Below, in pieces: positions 1 through 8,353 of a stretch of DNA of 64,000 bases. The stretch lies in assembly GCA_015485355.1 (NCBI GenBank), contig WFTQ01000050.1, positions 1 through 64,000 on the forward strand. The letters run 5' to 3'. Made by a program: the position numbers and the translations under genes. The notes below the pieces were generated by a model. The model ran no database searches and was not told where the DNA came from. It saw only the letters and a program-made list of their open reading frames with translations. Each line of letters starts with the position of its first letter. Positions within the stretch are counted from its first letter, which is position 1. The DNA is from a bacterium. GTDB lineage: Bacteria > Calditrichota > Calditrichia > RBG-13-44-9 > J042.

Positions 1-69
1 CCCTGGAGGATTCGAACCCCCGACCAACGGCTTAGAAGGCCGCTGCTCTATCCGCTGAGCTAAGGGAGC
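1..69 (-). tRNA. tRNA-Arg (anticodon TCT), 3' end cut by window edge
   Basis: Read on the minus strand, the 5' acceptor strand GCTCCCT lies at 69-63. The D arm follows, and the anticodon loop is CTTCTAA, which places TCT at positions 34-36 (decodes AGA). The T arm is GGGGG-TTCGAAT-CCTCC. The 3' acceptor strand is visible only as AGGG before the window ends, so the last few bases, the discriminator and any CCA lie outside. It lies 40 bases downstream of tRNA-Pro on the same strand, so the two probably form one transcript. Confidence 0.93.
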
Positions 70-109
70 GTTGAGCCGGCGTGGACACCGCGGCCCCTGT
101 TTCGCTTTG

Positions 110-184
110 TCGGGGCGAGTGGATTTGAACCAGCGACCCCCTGCTCCCAAGGCAGGTGCGCTAACCAGGCTGCGCTACGCCCCG
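110..184 (-). tRNA. tRNA-Pro (anticodon TGG)
   Basis: On the minus strand the acceptor stem is CGGGGCG (184-178) pairing with CGCCCCG (117-111), with A as discriminator at 110. The anticodon stem-loop is CCTGC-CTTGGGA-GCAGG, giving TGG for proline. The T loop is TTCAAAT. The bases after the discriminator read CAA rather than CCA, so CCA is added after transcription. Confidence 0.95.
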
Positions 185-542
185 ATCCTTGCCTCCCTTT
201 CCCGCATCCCCTAAAAAAGCCGGTTCTCTACCCCGTGCGCCTTTTTTCCCGTCCCCCGGTTATCGAGGGCTATCAAAAAACCTCGTCCTCCGATGGGGAG
301 CATACCGCTTTCTTTATGATGCACCGCCCGTTTTCTCTTCCGAAGCCGCCCAATTTAATTCTTCCGCCCAAAAAAATCAAGACCTATATCCACTCCCAGC
401 CTCCCGGGGGCATGGGCAAACCCATATTATTTACGCAGAACAAATGAAAATTTTCAAAAATATCAAAAAAAGATTTTAAAAATTGGCGTTCCTTCCGTAT
501 TATTTATTTTAAAACGGATTAAAGAGGGAAGGGTAAACAGCC
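185..542. other. Intergenic region between tRNA-Pro and the CYTH gene
   Basis: No gene is supported over 358 bases. Short open frames here have no ribosome site and no recognisable sequence. The last 120 bases are AT-rich and hold the likely promoter of the gene at 543: TTGGCG (483-488), 16 bases, TATTTT (505-510), which is a weak match. The tRNA promoter must lie in the left part, but I could not pick it out. Confidence 0.5.
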
Positions 543-1064
543 ATGAAAAATATCGAGATTAAATATTTCTTGTCCTCTCCCCGTTCCATTAAACTGAAGT
601 TAAAAGAACATCCGGAAATCAATTTTCAATATCAAACTTACCAGAAGGACGTATATTTTAAAATTTCGGACCATCGGCTTAAAATCCGCATCGAAGAAAA
701 CCAACAGCCTCACATTATTCAATACCATCGTCCGGACGTAGAAGAACCCCGCATCAGCGATTATCAGATCATCAAAATTACCAATTTGAGCAAGACCCTT
801 CGGGAACTGCAACAAAAATTCGGCATTCTAGGACAGGTGGAAAAATGGCGTGAACTCTATATTTTCCGAAATGTCCGCATTCACCTGGACAATGTAACCC
901 AGCTGGGATGGTTTTTGGAATTTGAATCGGTCATCATCGGTCAATACGATCAGGAAACGGCGACACAGAACCTGCAGATTCTGATCGACTATTTCGCCCC
1001 TTTTGTCAATGGAACTTGTGCCAAAAGCTATATCGATCTTATCTTGGAAGTGAACCAATATTGA
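543..1064 (+). CDS. CYTH-domain protein (CyaB-like adenylate cyclase / triphosphatase fold)
   Basis: The protein is 173 residues. It starts with the EIK motif (residues 5-7) typical of CyaB-type CYTH proteins. Alternating charged strands follow: KISDHRLKIRIE, IQYHRPD, WRELYIFRNVRIHLDNV, and LGWFLEFES. Together these match the eight-stranded tunnel that binds a triphosphate and metal. CYTH proteins are class IV adenylate cyclases, thiamine triphosphatases or inorganic triphosphatases; the substrate cannot be told from sequence. The ATG follows an AAGGG stretch at normal distance. The gene is 15 bases upstream of rdgB on the same strand, so the two are probably co-transcribed and both would act on nucleoside or inorganic triphosphates. 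Confidence 0.8.
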   Translation: MKNIEIKYFLSSPRSIKLKLKEHPEINFQYQTYQKDVYFKISDHRLKIRIEENQQPHIIQYHRPDVEEPRISDYQIIKITNLSKTLRELQQKFGILGQVEKWRELYIFRNVRIHLDNVTQLGWFLEFESVIIGQYDQETATQNLQILIDYFAPFVNGTCAKSYIDLILEVNQY

Positions 1065-1079
1065 ACCCTACAGAGGACT

Positions 1080-1691
1080 ATGGGAGTTCCAGAAATTATC
1101 TTCGCCACCAAAAATAGGCACAAAATCAAAGAAGTGCAGGCGATTTTAAAAGATGTCGCTCTGATCATTCGTCCCATGGACGCAGTCATGGACTTGCCCG
1201 AGATTGAGGAGACCGGCCAGAGTTTTGCAGAAAATGCGTTGCTCAAGGCCCGCACGGTTTTCCAGCATACCGGTCGATGGACCATCGCAGACGATTCGGG
1301 CCTGGAGGTGGATGCCCTCCAGGGAGCACCGGGCATCTATTCGGCCCGATTTTCGGGCCAAAGCCATGATTACCGGGCCAACAATCAAAAGCTGTTGCAG
1401 GCCATGAAGGACATTCCCGACAATCGTCGAGGCGCCCGGTTTCGCTGCGTGGTGGCCATTGTGGGACCCAACTTCGCTACCACCGTGGAAGGGGTGGTGC
1501 GGGGAACAATTGTTCGAGAACCCCGAGGTACCCGGGGTTTTGGATACGACCCCCTGTTCGTTCCCGAGGGATATGAGCGGACGTTTGCGGAACTGGGAGA
1601 AGATATCAAAAACCGGATCAGCCATCGGGCGATCGCTTTTCGTAAGGCGGCGGCCGTGGTAAAACGCCTGTTGAACCCATCCGCCCAATAA
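1080..1691 (+). CDS. rdgB: Non-canonical purine NTP pyrophosphatase (dITP/XTP, RdgB/HAM1)
   Basis: RdgB hydrolyses dITP, dXTP, ITP and XTP to monophosphates, which keeps deaminated purines out of nucleic acids. The protein is 203 residues, normal for the family. Seen are the N-terminal FATKNRHKIKE substrate-binding motif (family: (V/A)(T/S)xNxxKxxE), ETGQSFAENALLKA, the IADDSGLEVDALQGAPG catalytic and metal motif, YSARFSG, and the C-terminal GYDPLF and SHRAIAF motifs. The ATG at 1080 has GAGG only a few bases upstream, tight spacing for a ribosome site, but no better start is available before the conserved N-terminus. Confidence 0.96.
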   Translation: MGVPEIIFATKNRHKIKEVQAILKDVALIIRPMDAVMDLPEIEETGQSFAENALLKARTVFQHTGRWTIADDSGLEVDALQGAPGIYSARFSGQSHDYRANNQKLLQAMKDIPDNRRGARFRCVVAIVGPNFATTVEGVVRGTIVREPRGTRGFGYDPLFVPEGYERTFAELGEDIKNRISHRAIAFRKAAAVVKRLLNPSAQ

Positions 1692-1811
1692 GCTTTATCA
1701 TCCCGAATCGGTCTATTCTGCCTGCCGGTCCAGCCACTTTTTTCATTTCCGGTTGCGCACGCCTATTCCGGACCTCATCATACACAGGCGGCAAAAAAGG
1801 AGGGTGCTACC

Positions 1812-2990
1812 ATGCCTCGTTTCCCTGACGTTGCTGAACGGGTCGAGCCTTTACAGGGTTCGGTTTTTGAAAAATTCCGCAAACAGATGAAGGCCCAGGG
1901 CGAAAACTTAGTGCGTCTGCATATTGGAGACACCTACTTGCATCCTGCCTATCCCTTGCCCATCGAAACGGCCTTTGTGAACCGCTACCCCACGTTTAAT
2001 CGTTACTGTCACACCTTTGGTGTGGAGCGTTTGCGAGGTGTGCTTCTCACCAAGCTGCAGGAGGACAATCAACTGCCCGTCACGTTGCACCACCTCTTGG
2101 TCACCGGTGGCGCCACCAATGCTTTGAGTATAGCCGTCCATGCGCTGGTGAATCCCGGAGAAGCCGTGTTGGTGTTGACACCGGCCTGGCCTTTCTTTTT
2201 TGGCATGGTGAAAATGATCGGGGCAACCGTAATCGAAGTGCCTTTCTACACCAAACTGTTCGAGCAACCTGACCTGGATATTGAGGCCTATCTATCGCAA
2301 TTCATCACCCCTCAAACCGTGGCGCTTTATGTGAACACCCCGAACAATCCCAGCGGCAAGGTACTGACCCGGGAACACATGCAACAGATCGGGGAATTTG
2401 CTCGTCGGCATCGCCTTTGGATCTTATCCGACGAAGCTTACGATGGGTTGACCTTCGACTCCCGTCCGCATATTTCCATCGGCAGCCTTCCCGGATTGTT
2501 TGATCAAACGGTTTCTATCTTTACGTTTTCTAAGATTTTTATGTTTGCTGGACTTCGTCTGGGATATCTGGCGGCCAATCCCGATGCCGTCAAGGCCTTT
2601 AACCGCATCCTGGTCCATCAGCTTTACAGCCCTTCGACGCTGGCCCAGTATCTGATGATCGAGCCTGTCCAGACCCGTCACCAGTGGATGCCCGGCGTCC
2701 GAAACCATTATCAAGAGTTGAGGGATTTATTCCGGAAACATCTGTCAATCGCCTTTCCTATCCCCGAAGGGACCTATTTTATTTTCTTTTCCTTGGCCCC
2801 TTATTTAAAGGGTCGGGACTACCGGCAGGTGTTTCATCAGCTTCTGGAGAACGGTGTATCGGCGGCTCCGGGGCAGGATTTCGGGCGGCATTTTCGGCAC
2901 TATGTTCGAATCTGCTTCACCGGGGAGCCTCCCGATCGGCTGGCCGCGGCGATTGACCGATTCAACCGCCTGATACGCCGGCTTCGTTGA
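1812..2990 (+). CDS. PLP-dependent aminotransferase class I/II
   Basis: The protein is 392 residues with fold-type I aminotransferase motifs: TGGATNALSIA (phosphate-loop region), YVNTPNNPSGK, ILSDEAYDGL with the PLP-binding aspartate, and TFSKIFMFAGLRLGYL, where K241 is the expected Schiff-base lysine. RICF near the end supplies the substrate-carboxylate arginine. It is close to aspartate, aromatic or kynurenine-type aminotransferases, but the substrate cannot be fixed. AAGGAGG lies just ahead of the ATG. A carbon-nitrogen hydrolase follows 20 bases after its stop. Transaminase plus omega-amidase-like hydrolase is a known logic (transamination of glutamine, then deamidation of the 2-oxo product), so a role in methionine salvage or glutamine-dependent transamination is a reasonable guess only. 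Confidence 0.88.
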   Translation: MPRFPDVAERVEPLQGSVFEKFRKQMKAQGENLVRLHIGDTYLHPAYPLPIETAFVNRYPTFNRYCHTFGVERLRGVLLTKLQEDNQLPVTLHHLLVTGGATNALSIAVHALVNPGEAVLVLTPAWPFFFGMVKMIGATVIEVPFYTKLFEQPDLDIEAYLSQFITPQTVALYVNTPNNPSGKVLTREHMQQIGEFARRHRLWILSDEAYDGLTFDSRPHISIGSLPGLFDQTVSIFTFSKIFMFAGLRLGYLAANPDAVKAFNRILVHQLYSPSTLAQYLMIEPVQTRHQWMPGVRNHYQELRDLFRKHLSIAFPIPEGTYFIFFSLAPYLKGRDYRQVFHQLLENGVSAAPGQDFGRHFRHYVRICFTGEPPDRLAAAIDRFNRLIRRLR

Positions 2991-3010
2991 CCAACAAAAG
3001 GAGATTCGCC

Positions 3011-3820
3011 ATGTGGAAGGTGGGTTATTTTCAATTTCGCCCCCTGTTCGGAAAGGTGGAACGAAATGTGGAACGGGTGGTTCACGCGCTTCGGGAGGTT
3101 GAGGCGGACCTCCTGGTTTTACCGGAACTGGCCTTTACCGGATACTATTTTCAGAATCGTCAAGAAGCATTGGCCCTGGCGGAAGACCCGGACGATTCTC
3201 CTACGGTTCAGATACTCACGGCCCTGTGCAAGGGGGGCAATTTTCATCTGGTTACCGGGTTTGCCGAACGAAGAGGGGACCAATGCTACAATAGTGCCCT
3301 GTTGATCGGGCCGGAAGGGGTGATCCACATTTATCGGAAACTGCACTTGTTTCACGAGGAGAAACATTGGTTCGATCCGGGGGATCTTCCGCCGGCGGTT
3401 ACCCGAATCAACGGCGTGGGCATTGGAATGATGGTATGCTTCGACTGGATTTTTCCGGAAACCATGCGCACCCTGACTCTACTGGGCGCCGACATCGTTT
3501 GCCATCCGTCCAACCTGGTTCTGAGCTACTGCCAGCAAACCATGATATCCCGCTGCCTGGAAAACGGCGTCTTCGCCATTACCGCCAATCGGATCGGGAC
3601 GGATACCCGCGCTCATGGCCGCATTCGCTTTACCGGAAAGAGCCAGATCGTCGCCCCCAAAGGCGTTTTGTTGCACCGGGGACCGTCCCGTAAAGAAGAG
3701 CTGTATATCACCACGATCGATCCCCGGGAGGCCAGGGATAAACAGATCACTTCGCTCAACCATCTGCTCCGCGACCGCCGGCCGGAATTTTACGGGCCGT
3801 TGATGGCAAAAAACCCTTAA
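3011..3820 (+). CDS. Carbon-nitrogen hydrolase (nitrilase superfamily)
   Basis: The protein is 269 residues with the nitrilase catalytic triad visible: E39 in LLVLPELAFTGY, K110 in IYRKLHLF and C143 in GMMVCFDWIFPE. The fold is cytosolic and the enzymes hydrolyse amides or nitriles through a cysteine thioester. The start is set by AAAGGAG at 2996-3002, eight bases ahead of ATG 3011; an upstream in-frame start at 2987 overlaps the previous gene and lacks such a site. Sitting right after an aminotransferase, it may be an omega-amidase that removes the amide from 2-oxoglutaramate-like products. This is inference from gene order, since the substrate pocket cannot be read from sequence alone. Confidence 0.88.
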   Translation: MWKVGYFQFRPLFGKVERNVERVVHALREVEADLLVLPELAFTGYYFQNRQEALALAEDPDDSPTVQILTALCKGGNFHLVTGFAERRGDQCYNSALLIGPEGVIHIYRKLHLFHEEKHWFDPGDLPPAVTRINGVGIGMMVCFDWIFPETMRTLTLLGADIVCHPSNLVLSYCQQTMISRCLENGVFAITANRIGTDTRAHGRIRFTGKSQIVAPKGVLLHRGPSRKEELYITTIDPREARDKQITSLNHLLRDRRPEFYGPLMAKNP

Positions 3821-3836
3821 GAAATTGTTATGCCGG

Positions 3837-5000
3837 ATGAATGAGCGTTCTTTCTGGATACTCTTTTTCACCGTCTTCGCCGCCATGCTGGGCCTGGGCA
3901 TCATCGGTCCCCTGATGCCTTTACTGGCCAACCGACTGGGAGCAACGGGGACGGCTTTAGGCCTGGTATTTTCGGGATTTTCCATTGCCCGTACGCTGAC
4001 CATGCCTCTGGTGGGGCATCAAAGCGACCGTCTGGGACGCAAGCGCTTCATTGTGGTGGGGTTGCTGATTTATTCCCTCATTTCCGTGGGATACCTGTTC
4101 AGTCATTCGGTATTGGAGTTGATCTGGCTCCGGGTGCTCCACGGCATGGCATCCGCCATGGTGATTCCCATTGCCATGGCCTATGCCGGGGAACTGGCTC
4201 GTAAGGGTCAGGAGGGGGAAACGATGGGAACCTTTTCCATGGCGACCATGGCGGGATTAGGCGTGGGTCCCCTGCTGGGCGGTGTATTCACCGACTGGTT
4301 GGGACAGGAGGCCGCTTTTCTGTCCCTCACGGCATTAGCCCTCATCGCCGCCGGGTTCGGTTATTGTTTTCTTCCGGAAACCCGGCGATCCAATCGTAGC
4401 CCAGCAATTCCTTTCTTCCAGGGGCTGCAACGCATTCTCTCCCATCGCGCCGTTCTGGGCGTCCTCTGGTTCCGCTTCATCATGACCCTGGCCCGGGGGA
4501 CCATTATCTCCTTCTTTCCGCTTTACGCCGCCTCCGTGGGGATGTCCCTGGCAAAAATCGGCATTCTTCTTTCGGTCAATATGTTGCTCATGTCCCTGTT
4601 ACAAAAATGTTTCGGCCGCCTGACCGATCGTACGGGGCATCGGTTATCGTTCATTCAAGCGGGCATGATTCTGGCCGCCATTTCCCTGGCCCTTATCCCT
4701 TCCTTTCACCAATTCTGGCAGCTTTTTTTATTAAACGTGGTCATGGGTCTGGCAGGCGCCCTTGCCTTCCCCGCCGCCATCGCCCTGATGGTGGAATACG
4801 GCCGTAAAAGAGGCATGGGCAGCGCCATGGCCTATTTTAATATGGCCCTGAGCACCGGAATGATCCTGGCCCCCTTACTCAGCGGCCTGATCATGGACGT
4901 TTTCTATATCGAGGCAATTTTCTACATCAACGGTTCTTTGATCGGCCTGGGAGGCATCATTTTTTTCCTGCTCACCCACGGCTTACGAGGGTCATCCTGA
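3837..5000 (+). CDS. MFS transporter
   Basis: The protein is about 387 residues with roughly 12 hydrophobic segments. The first segments read LGLGIIGPLMPLLANRLG, and the loop between segments 2 and 3 carries GHQSDRLGRKRF, matching the major facilitator motif A (G-x-x-x-D-R-x-G-R-R/K). IAMAYAGEL and a second-half signature, GRLTDRTGHR, repeat the same loop in the C-terminal half. It resembles multidrug-efflux-type MFS members, substrate unknown. It starts 16 bases after the nitrilase gene and is probably in the same operon. An in-frame TTG at 3825 is an alternative start; neither has a clear ribosome site. Confidence 0.85.
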   Translation: MNERSFWILFFTVFAAMLGLGIIGPLMPLLANRLGATGTALGLVFSGFSIARTLTMPLVGHQSDRLGRKRFIVVGLLIYSLISVGYLFSHSVLELIWLRVLHGMASAMVIPIAMAYAGELARKGQEGETMGTFSMATMAGLGVGPLLGGVFTDWLGQEAAFLSLTALALIAAGFGYCFLPETRRSNRSPAIPFFQGLQRILSHRAVLGVLWFRFIMTLARGTIISFFPLYAASVGMSLAKIGILLSVNMLLMSLLQKCFGRLTDRTGHRLSFIQAGMILAAISLALIPSFHQFWQLFLLNVVMGLAGALAFPAAIALMVEYGRKRGMGSAMAYFNMALSTGMILAPLLSGLIMDVFYIEAIFYINGSLIGLGGIIFFLLTHGLRGSS

Positions 5001-5126
5001 CCATTTCGCCCAAACGGTCTCATCGGTTCCGCCGCCCCCCTACCCCTGTATTTCGCTCTTTCCCTCCAACCCCCCATCATTAAAGAGGTCTCCCGATGTG
5101 TCGATGACTAACTCTTGGTCGATTAA

Positions 5127-8100
5127 ATGTTTCACCACAGATGTATGAAAAGGTATTTCACACACATGCCCATTAAACAAAAAATTATTGCGGGAGCCAT
5201 AACCGTACTTTTCGGATTTTCTCTGTTTAATTATCTCTTTTTTCCCCGTCAGATCGAAAAGCATTTTCGTGAAGAAACCCACCATCGGGCTCAACGCCTT
5301 GCCCGGATGATAGGAGCGAATCTGGAAACAGCCATCAATCAGGACGATCTCACCTTTCTGGAATCGATTTTCCGCGTTCTCCGGAACGACCAGGAAATCG
5401 TTTATATGGTGTACCATGACCGCAATCGAGGAACATTGACCTACAACCCCGATAACATTCGCATCCCCTATCCCGTTCTGAGCCGAAAGAACCCGTTCGC
5501 CGAGCAGGATACGATCCTGCATTACTATGAACAGATGCGCTCCCGAAGCGCTTCATTAGGGGATTTGTTCATTGGTTTATCCACCCAGGAAAGGAACCGG
5601 CACATTTTCCAATTAAAACACTTCATCGGCATATCCAGTTTCATTTTATTTATTATGGGCATTTTAGGAGCGGTGTTTCTGGGCACGGTCATCACCCAGC
5701 CGTTGCATCGATTTGTAAACACGTTACGGGCTGCTCGGAAAGTCCGGCTTGGACGGGATGCCCGACCAGACGATGAGTTTGACGAGATTTTTGATGCTTT
5801 CCAGGAAATCAATGCCGACCTGGAAAACCAACGCAAAGCGCGGAAGGAGGCCAGCGAACATCAACGGGCCCTCCTGGAAGCGGTGAACGAATCGGTGATT
5901 ACCTGCGATCATGCGGGGACGATTGTTTTAATGAATAAGACCGCTGAACGGCAATTCCAATATCCCCGGAAAGAGCTCCTGGGGAAAAACATTCGCGACC
6001 TGTTTACGCCATCGTCTCAATCGCTTTTTCAGGAATATATGGTTCAGGTCGCCAGGGAGTCAGTCAACCCGCCGTATTCCACGGATGAGGGAGAACTACT
6101 CGGGCAACGCAAAGATGGTTCTACCTTTGCGGCCCGCATTTCCATCGAAACGGTTCGCCTGTCGGAACACGATCTGTACACCCTGGTAATAGAAGACATT
6201 ACCGAGGAAAAGATCAACCGGAAAAAAATCCAGCAAAGCGAAGAAAAAATTCGCGCCTTGTTCGAAGCCATCCCCGATTGCATTTTCTGGGTATCTTCCC
6301 AGGGCCGCCTGCTGGGTTACAAACCTTCGGCCAGCGGGATGGTACCGTTTCCTCTACAGGACCGGATCGATCGCCACATTCGCGACATTTTTCCGGAACC
6401 CTTGGCGGAAACATTGGAACAGAATATCCAATCGGTTTTATCCCAAGGGGGTATCCGCTCTTTCGAATACAAAACCGACATCGACGGCACGAGGTATTAC
6501 TATGAGGCCCGGATGCGCCGGTTTACCGAGGATGCGGTCGTCGCGATCGTTCGGGACATTACCGAATACAAGAAGATATTGAAAGATTTGGCCCGAGCGC
6601 GCGACGCCGCCGAAAGTGCGGCCCGCACGAAAAGCGAATTTCTGGCCAACATGAGCCACGAAATCCGCACCCCGCTGAATGCCATTGTGGGAATGTCCGG
6701 CCTGTTGTTAGACACCCGCCTGAACGAGGAACAAAAGGATTACGTAAAAACCATACGCATCAGCAGCAACACCTTGTTATCCCTGATCAATGACATCCTG
6801 GACTTTTCCAAGATTGAAGCCGGAAAACTGGAACTGGAAGAAGTGCCCTTTTACATCCGAGAATGCGTAGAGGATTGTCTGGATTTGGTCACCACCCAGG
6901 CCAGCGAAAAGGGTCTGGAACTGGCCTATTTTATTCACGATGACGTTCCCACCTCCATTTACAGCGACGTCACTCGATTGCGCCAGATTTTAACCAATTT
7001 GCTCAGCAACGCCGTAAAGTTTACCGAGAAAGGGGAGATCACCGTTTGGGTAAAGGCCCGCCCGCTTCAAGAGGACCGGTACGAATTGCAGTTTTCCGTG
7101 AAAGACACCGGTATCGGAATCCCTCGGGATAAAAGGGATCGCCTGTTCGAAGCCTTCACCCAGGTGGACGCCTCCACCACCCGGCGCTTCGGCGGCACGG
7201 GACTGGGATTGACCATCAGTAAACACCTGACAGAAATGATGGGCGGGCGCATCTGGGTAGAAAGCGAAGTCGGGAAAGGTTCCGTTTTTCATTTTACCAT
7301 CCAGGCGAAAGCGGCCCATTTGCCGGAGCCGAAGCTTCCAGAACATACCGAGACGCATCTATCCGGACGGCACTTTCTCATCGTGGATGATAACGAAACC
7401 AATCGTCTGATCCTGAAGAAACAATTACAGAAGTGGGAAATTCGGGTCACCGAAGCCGACGGCAGCTTCCGGGCATTGGAGAAATTGGCTCAAATGCCCC
7501 GGGTGGACGGAATTATTTTAGACATGCAAATGCCCGAAATCGACGGACTGCAATTGGCCCGCACCATCAAGGCACAGGAACGGTTCCGGCAAGTACCCCT
7601 CATTTTGCTGAGCTCACTGGGGGGTAGCAAACAGGAAGCGAGTTTTCCACTCTTTGAGGCGGTTCTGACCAAACCCATCAAGCCCTCGAACCTGTTGAAT
7701 ATTCTACTGAATATTTTCAGCGCCCGTCCGGTATCGTTCAAAAAGATCACCGATTGGCGGGGCTTCGATCGAGAAATGGGGCGCAAATATCCTCTGAAGA
7801 TTCTGCTGGCAGAGGACAATCGCATCAATCAAAAAGTCACCCTGCGCATTCTGGAAAAACTGGGCTACCGTGCGGATGTGGTGGCCAACGGCCAAGAAGC
7901 CGTGGAGGCGGTTACCCATCAACCCTATGACGTGATCCTCATGGACGTTCAAATGCCCGAAATGGATGGGGTGGAGGCCACCCGGCATATCCGCCACACC
8001 CTTCCTCCAGCGCGTCAACCGCGCATCATCGCCCTGACGGCAAACGCCCTGGCCGGCGATCGGGAACGTTACTTGCAAGCCGGCATGGACGATTACCTGA

Positions 8101-8177
8101 GTAAACCCTTAAGAAACGAAGACCTGGTGGAAGCGCTTAAACGGAGTTATAAAGTATTGCAGCGGAATAAGCCATAG
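5127..8177 (+). CDS. Hybrid sensor histidine kinase (TM-HAMP-PAS-PAS-HisKA-HATPase-REC-REC)
   Basis: The protein is 1016 residues. Approximate layout: TM1 18-37, an extracytoplasmic domain of about 125 residues, TM2 165-190, HAMP 190-240, PAS 248-360, PAS 368-481, HisKA around H511 (NMSHEIRTPLNAIVG), HATPase 611-725 (N-box LRQILTNLLSNAVKF, DTGIGI, GGTGLGL), REC1 with D799 (LDMQMPEIDG) and REC2 with D940 (MDVQMPEMDG). Both receivers keep their lysine (TKP and SKP). There is no Hpt or output domain, so an external Hpt or response regulator must take the signal. No clear ribosome site precedes the first ATG; the methionine at residue 14 could be the true start. The gene faces another large kinase gene head-on. 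Confidence 0.92.
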   Translation: MFHHRCMKRYFTHMPIKQKIIAGAITVLFGFSLFNYLFFPRQIEKHFREETHHRAQRLARMIGANLETAINQDDLTFLESIFRVLRNDQEIVYMVYHDRNRGTLTYNPDNIRIPYPVLSRKNPFAEQDTILHYYEQMRSRSASLGDLFIGLSTQERNRHIFQLKHFIGISSFILFIMGILGAVFLGTVITQPLHRFVNTLRAARKVRLGRDARPDDEFDEIFDAFQEINADLENQRKARKEASEHQRALLEAVNESVITCDHAGTIVLMNKTAERQFQYPRKELLGKNIRDLFTPSSQSLFQEYMVQVARESVNPPYSTDEGELLGQRKDGSTFAARISIETVRLSEHDLYTLVIEDITEEKINRKKIQQSEEKIRALFEAIPDCIFWVSSQGRLLGYKPSASGMVPFPLQDRIDRHIRDIFPEPLAETLEQNIQSVLSQGGIRSFEYKTDIDGTRYYYEARMRRFTEDAVVAIVRDITEYKKILKDLARARDAAESAARTKSEFLANMSHEIRTPLNAIVGMSGLLLDTRLNEEQKDYVKTIRISSNTLLSLINDILDFSKIEAGKLELEEVPFYIRECVEDCLDLVTTQASEKGLELAYFIHDDVPTSIYSDVTRLRQILTNLLSNAVKFTEKGEITVWVKARPLQEDRYELQFSVKDTGIGIPRDKRDRLFEAFTQVDASTTRRFGGTGLGLTISKHLTEMMGGRIWVESEVGKGSVFHFTIQAKAAHLPEPKLPEHTETHLSGRHFLIVDDNETNRLILKKQLQKWEIRVTEADGSFRALEKLAQMPRVDGIILDMQMPEIDGLQLARTIKAQERFRQVPLILLSSLGGSKQEASFPLFEAVLTKPIKPSNLLNILLNIFSARPVSFKKITDWRGFDREMGRKYPLKILLAEDNRINQKVTLRILEKLGYRADVVANGQEAVEAVTHQPYDVILMDVQMPEMDGVEATRHIRHTLPPARQPRIIALTANALAGDRERYLQAGMDDYLSKPLRNEDLVEALKRSYKVLQRNKP

Positions 8178-8353
8178 CAATCCACCGGGGGAACACCCCC
8201 TCCCGGTATCAGTCCACCGGAAGCAACCCGATTCTCCGATGGCCCGGCGCCTCGGAAGGCCGACGGTTATCGACCGAATAATCTCTTTCTGCAGCTCCGC
8301 TGGATCAGAAGAACAACGCCCATGCGGTCTTACCGCTTTGGACCCTTACAGGC

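Noticed and set aside
8187-8200. GGGGG-AACA-CCCCC hairpin after the hybrid kinase, considered as terminator
   Set aside because: Only five pairs and no T run on either strand.
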